From Methyloterricola oryzae (GTDB lineage: Bacteria > Pseudomonadota > Gammaproteobacteria > Methylococcales > Methylococcaceae), in NCBI RefSeq assembly GCF_000934725.1, contig NZ_JYNS01000008.1, positions 1 through 64,000 on the forward strand: DNA of 64,000 bases, read 5' to 3'. A program made the position numbers and the translations under genes. Every line of letters starts with the position of its first letter. Within the stretch, counting starts at the first letter, position 1. Of this stretch, positions 15,953-25,858 are shown in pieces. Under the pieces are notes generated by a model. The model was given only the letters and a program-made list of their open reading frames with translations. It had not been told where the DNA came from and made no database searches.

Positions 15953-17308
15953 CTAGCCGCCTAGCAGCTTGTTCAGGTCCTGCAGGCTTTCCTCGAAGGA
16001 AACCGCCTGGTTCATATCCTGCTGCAGAAATCCCACGATTCCCGGATTCATGGCGATGGCTTCGTCGATCCTGGGATCGGCGCCGTGCTGGTAGGCACCA
16101 ACGCTGATCAGGTCACGGTTCTGCTGGAATGAGGAATACAGCCTTTTCAGGCGGCGCGCCTGCGCCATGTGCTGCTCGTCGGCGATATCCTGCATGACGC
16201 GGCTGACAGAAGCCTCCACGTCTATGGCCGGATAATGACCCGCATCGGCCAGGGCGCGCGACAGCACGATGTGTCCATCCAGTACACCGCGGGCGGCGTC
16301 GGCGATGGGATCGTTGGTATCGTCGCCCTCCGCGAGAACCGTATAAAACGCGGTGATGGAGCCTTCCCCTTCGTCGCCATTGCCCGCCCGTTCCACCAAT
16401 TGCGGCAGTTTGGCAAACACGGAGGGCGGATAGCCCTTGGTGGCCGGAGGCTCGTCGATGGCCAGGGCAATTTCGCGCTGGGCCTGGGCAAAGCGGGTCA
16501 GGGAATCCATGAGCAGGAGTACGTTCAAGCCCTGATCGCGGAAAAACTCCGCCACGGCAGTCGCCAGCAAGGCCCCGTGCATGCGCATCAAGGGCGGATA
16601 ATCGGCCGGTGTGGCGACGACCACCGCCCGGCGCAGACCTTCGCTGCCCAGGATCTTCTGCACGAATTCGTTCACTTCTCGGCCTCGCTCGCCGATCAGC
16701 CCCACCACCACCACGTCCGCACTGGTGTACTTGGTCATCATGCCGAGCAGGATGCTCTTTCCGACGCCGGTGCCGGCGAACAGGCCCAATCGCTGGCCAC
16801 GGCCCACGGTCAGCATGGCGTTGATTGCGCGCACCCCCACGTCCAGCGGCTCATGAATGGGCTTTCGCGCCAGGGGATTGATGGGCTTGCCGGTGAGCGG
16901 CATGCTCGCTTCGGTCAGCAGCGGCCCGCGTCCATCCAGCGGCTTGCCGCCGCCGTCAATCACCCGGCCGAGCAAGCCGAAGCCCACCTTGGCACTGCAA
17001 GCACGACCCATGGGAATTACCCGGCAATCCGGTTCCAAGCCGTGGATGTCGCCGGTGGGCATGAGATAGATGCGTTCCCCGGCAAAACCCACCACTTCGG
17101 CCTCGATGACGCGCCCGTGCGGCGTTTCCACCAGGCAACGCCCGCCCACGGCGGCACGGCAGCCGATGGCCTCCAAGGTCAAGCCGACCATGCGCGTGAG
17201 CTTGCCTTCCACGATCAATTCCGGCGGCGTGGCGAGGCGCTTGCGGTAGAGGGACAGCTTTTCCCGCCAGTTCACCGAGCGCGATGTCAGAGGCGATTGC
17301 AGATTCAT
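15953..17308 (-). CDS. fliI: Flagellum-specific ATPase FliI
   Basis: Cytosolic ATPase of the flagellar type III export apparatus, homologous to the F1 beta subunit. 451 residues with Walker A GTGVGKS at 179-185, Walker B-like LLLMDSLTRFAQAQREIALA, and the family motifs GERGREVNEFV and PPATKGYPPSVFAKLP. The ATG overlaps the fliH stop (ATGA), so the two are translationally coupled; FliH is its regulatory partner. Confidence 0.97.
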   Translation of the reverse strand: MNLQSPLTSRSVNWREKLSLYRKRLATPPELIVEGKLTRMVGLTLEAIGCRAAVGGRCLVETPHGRVIEAEVVGFAGERIYLMPTGDIHGLEPDCRVIPMGRACSAKVGFGLLGRVIDGGGKPLDGRGPLLTEASMPLTGKPINPLARKPIHEPLDVGVRAINAMLTVGRGQRLGLFAGTGVGKSILLGMMTKYTSADVVVVGLIGERGREVNEFVQKILGSEGLRRAVVVATPADYPPLMRMHGALLATAVAEFFRDQGLNVLLLMDSLTRFAQAQREIALAIDEPPATKGYPPSVFAKLPQLVERAGNGDEGEGSITAFYTVLAEGDDTNDPIADAARGVLDGHIVLSRALADAGHYPAIDVEASVSRVMQDIADEQHMAQARRLKRLYSSFQQNRDLISVGAYQHGADPRIDEAIAMNPGIVGFLQQDMNQAVSFEESLQDLNKLLGG

Positions 17309-18048
17309 GCCGGATCGCCTCCTCGCTCACCACCGAGCGCGCGGGCAATGGCAGCCGCCATGCGCGTCTCCACCGTGGCGTCGATAGCCGAGTTCTCGCT
17401 GATGACGCGGCATCCGCCGCGGGTTAGGAGGGGGTCGTCCACCAGTTTCCAGCGCTGGCCGTGATCGTCGATGGAAAGCGCCGAGCGCACCAGGTCCGCA
17501 TCCTCCGGGTGGAGGTAGAGGTTGACCTTGCGCGAATTGGCGGGCAGGACGGACAGGGCTTCACGCACCACGGCGATGATCTGCCCCGGGTCGGTCTTGA
17601 GCTCACGGCGCACCAACTGGCGGGCCAGGGCGATCGCCAGGGCGGTCAGTTCCTCTTCGACCTGTTCATCCAGGTCTTCGAGAGGTTTATCGAGGGTACC
17701 GACGATTTGCTCCAGCAGGGCGATCTGCTCCTTCACGGCGCTTTCGCCTTGGGCATAGCCTTCCTCCCTGCCCTGCTCGAAGCCCTCCTGGTATCCTTGC
17801 GCCCTGCCCTGTGCGTATCCTTCCTGCTGCCCTTGCGCTGCGGCCTCTTCATAGGCCTGCTTCTGCATGGCCTCGATTTCTTCCGCCGTCAGGCGCGGCA
17901 AGCTCTCCAGCTCTTCCTCGCTGACGACTTCCGAAGTGCCCTGCCCTGGCGGCCTTGGACGCTCCCATTCCTCGTCAACGGAAGGCAGACGCCAGGGCGT
18001 GACGGTGGTCAGCTCCTCGGCGGAGTAAAACTCCTTAGATGAGTTCAT
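17305..18048 (-). CDS. fliH: Flagellar assembly protein FliH
   Basis: Regulatory stalk protein that binds FliI and tethers it to the C-ring. 247 residues: a variable N-terminus with the Trp-containing WRLPSVDEEWERP segment, a central helix rich in Gly-x3-Gly repeats (QEGYAQGRAQGYQEGFEQG, about 95-118) that is a hallmark of FliH, and a conserved C-terminal domain (ALARQLVRRELKTDPGQI). It overlaps both fliG (14 bases) and fliI (4 bases). Confidence 0.95.
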   Translation of the reverse strand: MNSSKEFYSAEELTTVTPWRLPSVDEEWERPRPPGQGTSEVVSEEELESLPRLTAEEIEAMQKQAYEEAAAQGQQEGYAQGRAQGYQEGFEQGREEGYAQGESAVKEQIALLEQIVGTLDKPLEDLDEQVEEELTALAIALARQLVRRELKTDPGQIIAVVREALSVLPANSRKVNLYLHPEDADLVRSALSIDDHGQRWKLVDDPLLTRGGCRVISENSAIDATVETRMAAAIARALGGERGGDPA

Positions 18049-19036
18049 CGGCGCCGCCTAGCGAGATCTCACCGGTGTCCGCCAGACGACGGGCGATGGC
18101 GAGAATGTCCTTCTGCGCGGCTTCCACGTCGCTGAGGCGTGCCGGCGGCGCGGCTTCGAGATCGTCCCGCAGCATTTCGGCGGCGCGCCTGGACATGTTG
18201 TTGAAGATCTTCTGCTTGAGGGTATCGTCCGCACCACGCAAAGCCAGCAGCAGAGAGTCGGTGGCCACCTCGCGCAGCAGGGTCTGAATGCCGCGGTCGT
18301 CCACGTCGGCCAGATCGTCGAATACGAACATCTTGTCCTGGATCTTCTGTCCCAGTTCCGCGTCGCTCTCGCTGATCTGCTCGATAATCGTGGCTTCGAT
18401 GGCGCTGTCGAGAAAGTTGAGGATGTTAGCGGCCGTATCCACGCCGCCCAGAGTCGAGGATTTGACGTTGGCATTGCCGCTCAGTTGCTTGTCCATGATG
18501 TCGTCCAGTTCCATCAGGGCGGAGGGCTGAACGCCTTGCAGGGTAGCGACGCGCATGATGACGTCGGCGCGGGTGCGCTCCGGCAGGAAGGCCAGGGTTT
18601 CAGCCGCCTGGTCGCTGTCCAGCAGGGACATGATGATGGCAACGATCTGCGGATGCTCCTGCTTGATGAGGTCGGCAATGGCGCGCGGGTCCATCCATTT
18701 CAGCTGGTCGAGACCCTTGCTGTTGCGCCCGAGCAGAATGCGATCGATCACGTTGGCGGCCTTGTCGGCGCCAAGGGCCTGGGTCAGCATGGTGCGGATA
18801 TACTCGTCCGAATCCACGCCCAGGGCCGTCTGGTTGCGGATGGAGGTGACGAAGCGCTCCATCACGTTGTCGACCATGTCGGAAGTGATGTTGCGCAGCT
18901 CCGCCATGGCGGCGCCGATCTGCTGCACCTCCTTGGGCCCCATGTCTTTCAGGACCATGGCGGCGCGGTCGTGGCCGACGCTCAACAGGAACAGGGCGGC
19001 CTGCTGTGCATGATCCAGTGCGTTATCGTTAGCCAT
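18035..19036 (-). CDS. fliG: Flagellar motor switch protein FliG
   Basis: C-ring protein that binds the FliF MS-ring through its N-terminus and contacts MotA through its C-terminal charged helix. 333 residues (usual 330-350). Recognisable blocks: DHAQQAALFLLSVG, the EHPQ motif in IKQEHPQIVAIIMSLL, and the torque helix region FVFDDLADVDDRGIQTLLREV. Overlaps fliF by 8 bases. Confidence 0.97.
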   Translation of the reverse strand: MANDNALDHAQQAALFLLSVGHDRAAMVLKDMGPKEVQQIGAAMAELRNITSDMVDNVMERFVTSIRNQTALGVDSDEYIRTMLTQALGADKAANVIDRILLGRNSKGLDQLKWMDPRAIADLIKQEHPQIVAIIMSLLDSDQAAETLAFLPERTRADVIMRVATLQGVQPSALMELDDIMDKQLSGNANVKSSTLGGVDTAANILNFLDSAIEATIIEQISESDAELGQKIQDKMFVFDDLADVDDRGIQTLLREVATDSLLLALRGADDTLKQKIFNNMSRRAAEMLRDDLEAAPPARLSDVEAAQKDILAIARRLADTGEISLGGADELI

Positions 19037-20825
19037 TTGTGTTCAACCAGGTTTTCAGGACCTGCGCCACGCGCTTGGCATCCTGATCGATTGCCTTTTG
19101 TGCAAACTCTAGCCGCTTTTCATAACTTTGCGGCGCCTCCAGCATTAACATCTCGTCGGGCCCGCCGCCGCCCAGCATCAGCGGCTCGCCGCCCACTGCC
19201 TGGGCCATGCCGGGCAGTTGTTGCACGGCTTCCTGCGCCACCGAGGGGGCTTGTGCCGCCACAGCGGCCGAGCGCTCGGCCTCGATGGCGGCGCGGTTCG
19301 CCAGCCCCTTGATGGCGGGCCGCAGCACGGCGAAGACCAGAATCAGGAGAAACAACGCCGCGCCCGCCTGCTTGGCCACGCTCCAGAACCAGGGCTGCTC
19401 CCAGACCTGCGCCGGCGGCGGCTCAAGCTCCTGATGGAATTCCGCGTTGGTCACCGTTACCCGGTCGCCGCGAGCGGCGTCAAATCCGACGGCTTCCTTC
19501 ACCAGATTGGTGAATCGCCCCAGGTCCTCCTCGCTATACGGTTGGGAGGCAAACGTGCCGTCCGGTTGCGGGACGCGGCGATTGTCCACCACCACGGCAA
19601 CCGTGAGCCGACGAATCTCGCCAGTGCTCAGGCGCGAATGGCTGATGGTCTTGTCCAGGTCGTAGTTGCGCGTTGCGCTCTTGCTGGCGTTGATTACTTC
19701 CGGTTTGGGCGTCGGCTCCGCGCCGGGCTGTCCCGGCGCCGCGGCCTGGCCGGGGGCTGCCGCTTGTCCAGGGGCCGCCGGCTGGCCGGGCGCCACTTGC
19801 GGCGCGACACCCGCCGGCGGCGGTTGATTGCTGAGCGCACCGGGGACTCCCTGCACGCCGGCACCCTGGCGCATCTGCTCTTCGCTGGTCTGCTCGCTGC
19901 GCAGGGCTGGCAGATCAGGATTGTAGATTTCCTGTGTACGTTCGGTGACTGCAAAATCCAGGTCGGCGGATACCTGGGTGCGCAGGCCTTCAGGCCCCAC
20001 CATGGGGGTAAGGATATTGTCCACCCGGTCGATCAGGTGGTCCTCCACCTGCTTCTTGTAATTGAACTGCTTGGATGTCAGGTTCAGTCCGCTGGCGGCA
20101 TCCCTGGAATTGAGCAAGCGCCCGCGCTGGTCCACCACAGCCACCTGTTCCGGCTCCAGCTGTGGCACGCTGGCCGCCACCAGGTGCACGATGGCATCCA
20201 CCTGATCCTGCTCCAGGGATCCAGAATTCAACTCCAGCACCACCGAAGCGCTGGGCTTGCGCGCCTGGCGCACAAAGACCGATTCCTTGGGCAAAGCCAG
20301 GTGCACCCGCGCGCTCTTGACGCTACGGATGCTGGTGATGGAGCGCGCGATCTCCCCTTCCAGGGCGCGCTGAAAACGGCTTGTTTCCATCATCTGACTG
20401 GAACCGAAGCTGGTTTCCTTGTCCAGCAGTTCGAAACCGGAACCCGTTTCGCGGGGCAAGCCCTGTGCGGCAAGTTTCAGGCGGAGTTCATGGACCTTGT
20501 CGTTGGGCACCAGGATGGCCCCGGTCCGCTCGTCCAGCTGATACTCCATATTCAGTTTTTTCAGTGCTTCCACCACCTCGCCGGCTTCCTTTTCAGGCAT
20601 GTTGCCGTAGAGGCGTTCGAAGTTCGGCTGCTGCGACCACAGCAACAGCGCGACGGCCAGGGCCAGGGCCGAAGCCAGCGAGACGATGACGGTAATCTGA
20701 CGCCCCCGCGGCAAAAGAACGAACCCGCGGACCACGGGCGGCAAATTATCGCCTCCTGCGTGCGGCTTGTTTTCGCCGGCTACGAGATTCTTGCCGCTCT
20801 CGTTCTGGTTGCTGGTCAGTTCCAT
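19029..20825 (-). CDS. fliF: Flagellar MS-ring protein FliF
   Basis: Forms the MS-ring in the inner membrane, the base on which the flagellum assembles. 598 residues with an N-terminal transmembrane helix (about 44-62), ring-building motif domains (LYGNMPEKEAGEVVEAL, MMETSRFQRALEGEIARSI, KSARVHLALPKESVFVR), a periplasmic Pro/Ala/Gln-rich insertion with APGQ repeats near 345-375, a second transmembrane helix near 487-505, and a C-terminal tail that binds FliG. The near-perfect APGQAAAPGQ-type repeats are unusual and could vary in number between strains. Confidence 0.96.
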   Translation of the reverse strand: MELTSNQNESGKNLVAGENKPHAGGDNLPPVVRGFVLLPRGRQITVIVSLASALALAVALLLWSQQPNFERLYGNMPEKEAGEVVEALKKLNMEYQLDERTGAILVPNDKVHELRLKLAAQGLPRETGSGFELLDKETSFGSSQMMETSRFQRALEGEIARSITSIRSVKSARVHLALPKESVFVRQARKPSASVVLELNSGSLEQDQVDAIVHLVAASVPQLEPEQVAVVDQRGRLLNSRDAASGLNLTSKQFNYKKQVEDHLIDRVDNILTPMVGPEGLRTQVSADLDFAVTERTQEIYNPDLPALRSEQTSEEQMRQGAGVQGVPGALSNQPPPAGVAPQVAPGQPAAPGQAAAPGQAAAPGQPGAEPTPKPEVINASKSATRNYDLDKTISHSRLSTGEIRRLTVAVVVDNRRVPQPDGTFASQPYSEEDLGRFTNLVKEAVGFDAARGDRVTVTNAEFHQELEPPPAQVWEQPWFWSVAKQAGAALFLLILVFAVLRPAIKGLANRAAIEAERSAAVAAQAPSVAQEAVQQLPGMAQAVGGEPLMLGGGGPDEMLMLEAPQSYEKRLEFAQKAIDQDAKRVAQVLKTWLNTNG

Positions 20826-20854
20826 GATAAGTGCGCCGCCTCGCTATTCACCGG

Positions 20855-21169
20855 TCAGATGGGCATGTTCATGACGTCTTTGTAGGCCTCGACCAGTTTG
20901 TTACGCACCTGGACCATGGCCTGAAAAGACACGCTCGCTTTCTGCAAGGAGATCATCACCTCCGCCAGGCTCGCGTCGGTCTGCCCGGTTTCAAAGGCTT
21001 CCGCCAGCTTGTTGGCCTGCTGCTGGGTATCGTTGACCTTGTCGATGGAATCGCGCAACAGCGCGGAGAAGTCGGTTGCCGGTGCCTCCGTGCGGATGGC
21101 GGTACTGCGGGCCTGATCCCCCATGATGCGCATCTGCGCGAGTACTTGGTTGATGTCCATGTTGCTCAT
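20855..21169 (-). CDS. fliE: Flagellar hook-basal body protein FliE
   Basis: Small rod-adapter protein linking the MS-ring and the rod, exported early. 104 residues, the same length as E. coli FliE, with the conserved C-terminal half DASLAEVMISLQKASVSFQ and MVQVRNKLVEAYKDVMNMPI. The start at 21169 (MSNMDINQ) has GAGG at good spacing; an ATG 4 codons upstream is less likely. First gene of the fliEFGHIJ operon, 40 bases downstream of a sigma-54 promoter match. Confidence 0.96.
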   Translation of the reverse strand: MSNMDINQVLAQMRIMGDQARSTAIRTEAPATDFSALLRDSIDKVNDTQQQANKLAEAFETGQTDASLAEVMISLQKASVSFQAMVQVRNKLVEAYKDVMNMPI

Positions 21170-21208
21170 GTCGGGCCTCATCGGAAATTCGTCACTTGCC
21201 TATGAGTT

Positions 21209-21224
21209 TGCATTAATCGGGCCA
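21209..21224 (-). promoter_or_regulatory. Sigma-54 promoter match before fliE
   Basis: Minus-strand TGGCCCGATTAATGCA: GG-N10-GC spacing, two mismatches to TGGCACG-N4-TTGCA. It lies about 40 bases upstream of the fliE ATG and just after the flrC terminator. This is the expected FlrC-dependent class-III promoter. Confidence 0.65.
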
Positions 21225-21275
21225 TCGTCTCCGAGCCACCCGCAAGACCCTTAATCGTCCACCCCCACAAACCAC

Positions 21276-21298
21276 AAAGCCCGCCATGGGCGGGCTTT
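21276..21298 (-). terminator. Terminator hairpin after flrC
   Basis: A perfect 10-bp stem AAAGCCCGCC / GGCGGGCTTT with a 3-base loop, 52 bases after the flrC stop. On the minus strand it is followed by a broken T/G-rich tract (TTTGTGGTTTG), so termination may be partial. Confidence 0.6.
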
Positions 21299-21349
21299 GC
21301 AGCTTTACTCAAGATATGCCGCCGAACCTTTGTGCGGCAAGCCTGGGCC

Positions 21350-22705
21350 TCAGCCCGGCACCGCAATGCCGGACTCGCGCATGCGCGCGATCTTGTACCT
21401 GAGGGTCCTCTGGCTGATGCCCAGCCGGTCGGCTACGTGCTTGCGGCTGCCCCCCGCGTCGCGCAAGGCATCCAGGATGATTTTCTCCTCCACCGAGCGC
21501 AAACCGTCACCGAGCCGGTCGGCGGACGGCGTTTCGTCCTCCTCCGTGTCCTCCAGCCTGGGCAGCGCCTCCATGGGAACAAAGCCGGCGTCAAACACCA
21601 GGTCCGTGGGCTCGATGCGCGTGCCGGCACGCAGGATCAGGGCCCGTTGCATGACGTTGTCCAACTCGCGCACGTTGCCTGGCCAGGCGTAGCTCTGCAG
21701 CATCGCCTCGGCCGACTGCGAGATCGCCGGCGCCTCCTTGCCGCTCCGCCAATGCCGGCGCAACAGCAAGCGCGCCAGGGGCAGTATGTCGCCGGGCCGC
21801 TCGCGCAGCGCCGGCAGGCTCAAGGGGAACACGCTAAGCCGGTAATACAGGTCTTCACGAAAACTGCCTTCCTTCACCATCTCTTTCAGTACGCGGTTGG
21901 TCGTGGCAAGCACGCGCACGTCGAGATGAATGGTGCGCCGGCCGCCGACCCGTTCCAATTCCCGCTCCTGCAGCACACGCAGCAGCTTGGCCTGCAGCGG
22001 CAGGGCCATCTCGGAAATCTCGTCCAGCAACAGGGTGCCGCCCTGGGCTTGCTCGAAGCGCCCGGGCACTGTTTGTACGGCGCCGGTGAAAGCGCCTTTT
22101 TCATAGCCGAACAGTTCCGCCTCCAGCATGTTCTCGGGGATGGCGGCGCAATTGATGGCGATGAAGGGCCCGCCGTGGCGGGGTGAACTCTGGTGGATAT
22201 AGCGTGCGATCACTTCCTTGCCGGAACCGCTTTCACCTTGTATCAGCACCGTTGCCTCACAATGCGCCACTTTCGACGCCAGGGCGAAAACCCGCTTCAT
22301 GGCCGGATCCTCGACCACCCGCTCGGAGGTTTCCACGGGCCTCGGCGCCATGTGCAGGCCTGCCTGTTGCACCAGCACATCGGCAGAAAACGGCTTGACC
22401 AGATAATCCGCGGCGCCTAGTTGCATGGCTTGTACGGCCTTTTCTATGGTGCCGTAGGCCGTCATCAAAAGCACCGGCAGATCGCTGTAGATTGCCCGGA
22501 TCTGCTGCAACAGCGCGATGCCGTCCATCTCGGGCATCTGCACGTCGCTGATGACCAGGCGCGCATCGCGCTCGCGCAGGGACTTCAGCGCCTCGCGGCC
22601 GTTGGGCGCGCTGGCGACACTGAACCCGGCCAGTTCCAGGGTGTCGCTCAGGGCTTCGCACAGGGACAGGTCGTCTTCAACGATGAGGACGTCAAGCTGG
22701 GACAT
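21350..22705 (-). CDS. flrC: Sigma-54-dependent flagellar response regulator
   Basis: Two-component activator of mid-stage flagellar genes. 451 residues: receiver domain with acidic pair near 10-12 and phospho-acceptor Asp54 ([12 protein letters not shown]), AAA+ domain with Walker A GESGSGKE and the sigma-54 contact loop GAFTGA, Walker B GGTLLLDE, and a C-terminal Fis-type helix-turn-helix ([20 protein letters not shown]). Start at 22705 chosen because the receiver begins there and the upstream frame overlaps flrB. Overlaps flrB by 14 bases. Called FleR in Pseudomonas. Confidence 0.95.
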   Translation of the reverse strand: MSQLDVLIVEDDLSLCEALSDTLELAGFSVASAPNGREALKSLRERDARLVISDVQMPEMDGIALLQQIRAIYSDLPVLLMTAYGTIEKAVQAMQLGAADYLVKPFSADVLVQQAGLHMAPRPVETSERVVEDPAMKRVFALASKVAHCEATVLIQGESGSGKEVIARYIHQSSPRHGGPFIAINCAAIPENMLEAELFGYEKGAFTGAVQTVPGRFEQAQGGTLLLDEISEMALPLQAKLLRVLQERELERVGGRRTIHLDVRVLATTNRVLKEMVKEGSFREDLYYRLSVFPLSLPALRERPGDILPLARLLLRRHWRSGKEAPAISQSAEAMLQSYAWPGNVRELDNVMQRALILRAGTRIEPTDLVFDAGFVPMEALPRLEDTEEDETPSADRLGDGLRSVEEKIILDALRDAGGSRKHVADRLGISQRTLRYKIARMRESGIAVPG

Positions 22706-23921
22706 GGTCTTGCACTCCAGGGGATTGTTGTTTTCCGCGGTAGCCGCCGGGCAGCAGGGAACCGGCGCCCGCCACGGGCAGGTCGATGAGGAAACGCGTG
22801 CCCTTCCCGGCTTTGGACTGACAGGTGACGCAGCCACCGTGGGAGCGAACCACGCAATCGACGATGGCCAGCCCAAGGCCCGTGCCCTGGGCGCGTGTGG
22901 TGAAGAACGGCTCGAAGATGTGTGGGCGCACATCCTCCGGGATACCGGGGCCGTCATCGGCCACCACGATACGCAGGCGAGATGCGCCCGGCTGCTCCAG
23001 GCTCAGCCTGATGGTCCCGGGCTGACCGGCAAAAGCCTCGACGGCGTTGTTGATCAGGTTGTGAAGAATCCCCAGCAGGGCATCCTGATTTCCAAATATT
23101 TCGCACTCCCCGACGCATTGTCCCAGATCCAGCCGGACCTGCCTGCCATCACGCGGCGGCTCGAACGACTCCGCCACCTGCCGCAGCAAGCCCGAGGCAT
23201 CGATCTTTTCCAATGACAAACGGCCGATGCGAGCGAAGGCCAGCATGTCGTTGACCTGGCGCTCCATGTGCTGCAAGCGCTCCACCAGCTTGGCGGCGAA
23301 TCGGGCCCGTTGGGCGCCGCTCAACTGCTCGCCACCAAGATTGGAGGCATACAGCAAAGCCGCGGAGAGAGGCGTTCGAACCTGGTGCGCAAGGCTTGCC
23401 ACCATTTCGCCCAGCGCCGATAGCCGCTTCTGCTGGCTCACCATCTCCTGCAGGGCGCGTACTTCGCTGATGTCGGTGAGCAGGATGATCTGACCCGGCT
23501 CGTCCACCAGAGGATTCAGGGAGAGACTGACGGTGCGGCCGTCCAGGAGTTGGCGCTGGTTCGGGGTGTCGGCGAGCGGCAGCGCAGCGGCATCGAGGGC
23601 CTCCAGCCAGCGACGCCCCTTGAGATCGCCACCGAGCATGGCGGACGCCGCCGCGTTGTGCTCCACCACCCGGCCCTTGCCATCGGTCACCAGCACGCCA
23701 CCCGGCAGCGCTTCCAACAAGCGCTGCAGGCGTATCGCCAGCTTTTCCTTTTCCATCAGAGTGCTCAGGCGCTCGCTGCGGGCAGCCGCCAGTTCGGCGG
23801 TCAACCGCCCGACCTGGGACTCCAGGTCAAGGTAGGAGCGTGTCAGATTTTCCGATAGTTCGTTGAAAACCTGAAAAGCGTCTTTCAGGGTTTCCGCGCT
23901 ACCCATGTAGGTCTGGTTCAC
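22692..23921 (-). CDS. flrB: Soluble PAS-containing sensor histidine kinase of the flagellar hierarchy
   Basis: Cytoplasmic kinase partner of FlrC. 409 residues without a transmembrane segment: N-terminal coiled coil, a PAS-like domain ([25 protein letters not shown]), an H-box [17 protein letters not shown]-box [12 protein letters not shown], and G-boxes DDGPGIP and GTGLGLAIV. The best start is GTG at 23921, which has GAGG 6 bases upstream; the ATG at 23906 is 5 codons further in. A sigma-54 promoter match lies 44 bases upstream. FleS in Pseudomonas. Confidence 0.93.
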   Translation of the reverse strand: MNQTYMGSAETLKDAFQVFNELSENLTRSYLDLESQVGRLTAELAAARSERLSTLMEKEKLAIRLQRLLEALPGGVLVTDGKGRVVEHNAAASAMLGGDLKGRRWLEALDAAALPLADTPNQRQLLDGRTVSLSLNPLVDEPGQIILLTDISEVRALQEMVSQQKRLSALGEMVASLAHQVRTPLSAALLYASNLGGEQLSGAQRARFAAKLVERLQHMERQVNDMLAFARIGRLSLEKIDASGLLRQVAESFEPPRDGRQVRLDLGQCVGECEIFGNQDALLGILHNLINNAVEAFAGQPGTIRLSLEQPGASRLRIVVADDGPGIPEDVRPHIFEPFFTTRAQGTGLGLAIVDCVVRSHGGCVTCQSKAGKGTRFLIDLPVAGAGSLLPGGYRGKQQSPGVQDHVPA

Positions 23922-23964
23922 TGGATCCTCGGCAGGGTTCAAAGAGCGTACCTGCCAGGACCCA

Positions 23965-23980
23965 AGCAATTACAATGCCT
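23965..23980 (-). promoter_or_regulatory. Sigma-54 promoter match before flrBC
   Basis: Minus-strand AGGCATTGTAATTGCT has exact GG-N10-GC spacing and a full TTGCT -12 element. It lies between flrA and flrB, as expected for the FlrA-activated class-II promoter of flrBC. Confidence 0.7.
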
Positions 23981-24022
23981 TAAACTTTTCCCATTAATTT
24001 ACAGACAGTTATGAATGGGCGG

Positions 24023-25465
24023 TCAAATTATTGACGTTTCTTCGCTGCGCAGTCCGTACTTGCGCAGTTTCTCCACCAGGGTCGTGCGGCGCATGCGCAA
24101 CAGGTTGGCGGCGTGCGCGACCACGCCATTGCACTCATCCAGGGCTTGCTTGATCAACTCGCATTCGAGTTGATTCAAGTGTTCGCGCAAGTCCAGTCCA
24201 TCCTCCGGCAGGCGCGGGGAGGCGCCGATGGCATCGCTGGCGCGTTGTGGCATCGTGAACGCACTTTCCTCATCCGCCGAGGCCGCGTTCTCCAACCGGC
24301 CCTCTTCGTCCAGCGAGGCGGGTGCGTGTCGCTGGAACTTTTCCGGCAGATCCCTGGCTTCAACCGTGCCATTGGGAAACAGGATGGCCAAGCGCTCGAT
24401 CAGGTTGGACAACTCGCGCACATTGCCCGGCCAGTGGTGCTTCTGCATCAAGCGCAACGCCGCGGCGCTGACGCGGATCGTGCATTTCTTCTCGGCTTTG
24501 AGGCGGGACGTGAGATCCTCCACCAGCACCGGTATATCCTCCACCCGCTCACGCAGAGCCGGCACTTCGATGGGAAAGACGTTGAGGCGGTAATAGAGAT
24601 CCTCGCGGAAGCGATTCTGCCGGATCTCTTCGTCCAGGTTGCGATGGGTCGCGGCAACGATGCGCACATCGCATTGCATGGTCTTGTTACTGCCGACCCG
24701 CTCGAAGGTACGCTCCTGCAAAACACGCAAGAGCTTGACCTGCATGGACAGCGGCATGTCGCCAATCTCATCCAGGAACAAGGTGCCACCCTCGGCCATT
24801 TCGAAGCGACCCTGGCGTGCGCTCAAGGCGCCGGTGAAAGCGCCTTTCTCATGCCCAAACAGTTCGCTCTCCAAAAGCTCGCTGGGTATCGCTCCGCAAT
24901 TGACCGGCACGAAGGGCCTCTGGCGACGGGGGGAATAGTAATGCAGATTGCGGGCGATCACTTCCTTGCCGGTGCCCGACTCGCCCAAAACCAGCACCGT
25001 TGCGTCGGAAGGCGCCACCTGTTGAATCAGCTTGCGCGTGCGCTGGATGGCCGGGCTTTCCCCGGCAAGGCTGCGGAACAGCTCGGGGGAGCGCACCGGC
25101 GGGGTGCCCGAGGGCTGGCTCAGGCCCTCGAAACATTGAGCCAAGGCGGGATAGTTGCAGGGCCAGTCCAACTTGGCCGCCGCCAGGGTCTGCAGCCGGG
25201 CGCACAGCGGATTGGGATCGTCGGGGTCCTGAACCAGGACCAGCGGGACGTGCCGGTGCAGCTCAGCGAAATGCACCAGCACATCCTCCTCCACTGTCTT
25301 CACCGCCAGGAATACGGCCGTGCAGGCGGCCCCGGACGCTTCAGCCGGCACGTCCCGCGGCGAGGCGGTGATCACTTCGCAGTCGACGAAGCGAAGGATG
25401 CGTTCGATGTCCCGGCAAAGCTCCAGGTCTTCTCCAATCAGCAAAACGCGACGGGGGAGGGCCAT
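24023..25465 (-). CDS. flrA: Flagellar master regulator, sigma-54-dependent activator
   Basis: Top regulator of polar flagellar synthesis (FleQ in Pseudomonas, where it also binds cyclic-di-GMP). About 480 residues: a degenerate receiver-like N-terminus ([18 protein letters not shown]) lacking a clear phosphorylation site, an AAA+ domain with [14 protein letters not shown] and [13 protein letters not shown], and a C-terminal HTH ([20 protein letters not shown]). ATG at 25465 is preferred: AGGAG is 10 bases upstream, but only 1 base before the ATG at 25474. Transcribed toward flrB with a 100-base gap carrying the flrBC promoter. Confidence 0.94.
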   Translation of the reverse strand: MALPRRVLLIGEDLELCRDIERILRFVDCEVITASPRDVPAEASGAACTAVFLAVKTVEEDVLVHFAELHRHVPLVLVQDPDDPNPLCARLQTLAAAKLDWPCNYPALAQCFEGLSQPSGTPPVRSPELFRSLAGESPAIQRTRKLIQQVAPSDATVLVLGESGTGKEVIARNLHYYSPRRQRPFVPVNCGAIPSELLESELFGHEKGAFTGALSARQGRFEMAEGGTLFLDEIGDMPLSMQVKLLRVLQERTFERVGSNKTMQCDVRIVAATHRNLDEEIRQNRFREDLYYRLNVFPIEVPALRERVEDIPVLVEDLTSRLKAEKKCTIRVSAAALRLMQKHHWPGNVRELSNLIERLAILFPNGTVEARDLPEKFQRHAPASLDEEGRLENAASADEESAFTMPQRASDAIGASPRLPEDGLDLREHLNQLECELIKQALDECNGVVAHAANLLRMRRTTLVEKLRKYGLRSEETSII

Positions 25466-25858
25466 TGCGCTCATTCTCCTGTGAACATACCGGGAATCTC
25501 CATCATGCGAACGGGCAAAACGGGCTGAGAGAGCGACGGTACGAACATGCCGTACCGGCGACGCCGAAAAGCTGGCGGCTTCAAAGGCAACCCATCGCCG
25601 GCTATCAGTGTAGTAGTCAAAAATCCGTCGTCAACCGCTCCGCGACGGTATGCCAAAGCAGATTTTCACCGGTACCGCGCCAGTTTAAATCCTGAGTACA
25701 GCGCAGAACTACTTTCAATCTGCTCGCACGACTCATAGGGCATTTCCTTGTATTCAACAGAGTTCCGACTACGCTTTCGGCGTCGTTGGTGAAGACACGC
25801 TGATCGCGTGCCCTCATCTCCGCGGAACTCGACCTGTCCCTAGAATCTGAGAAAACAT
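25466..25858. other. Divergent intergenic region flrA / collagen-like gene
   Basis: About 390 bases without a convincing gene. It must hold the flrA promoter and that of the collagen-like gene, but no clear -35/-10 or sigma-54 element is seen. A perfect inverted repeat GGTACG-N7-CGTACC lies at 25538-25556, about 75 bases before flrA, and could be an operator of the flagellar master gene. Confidence 0.45.
25538..25556. repeat. Inverted repeat GGTACG-N7-CGTACC upstream of flrA
   Basis: Perfect 6-7-6 inverted repeat about 75 bases upstream of the flrA start. Size and spacing resemble an operator; the binding protein is unknown. Confidence 0.35.

Noticed and set aside
16169-17464. Plus-strand frame opposite fliI
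   Set aside because: Antisense shadow of a well-supported gene.
19218-20885. Plus-strand frame of 555 codons opposite fliF
   Set aside because: Antisense shadow; fliF on the minus strand has full family motifs.
24113-25528. Plus-strand frame of 471 codons opposite flrA
   Set aside because: Antisense shadow with low-complexity composition; flrA is clear on the other strand.
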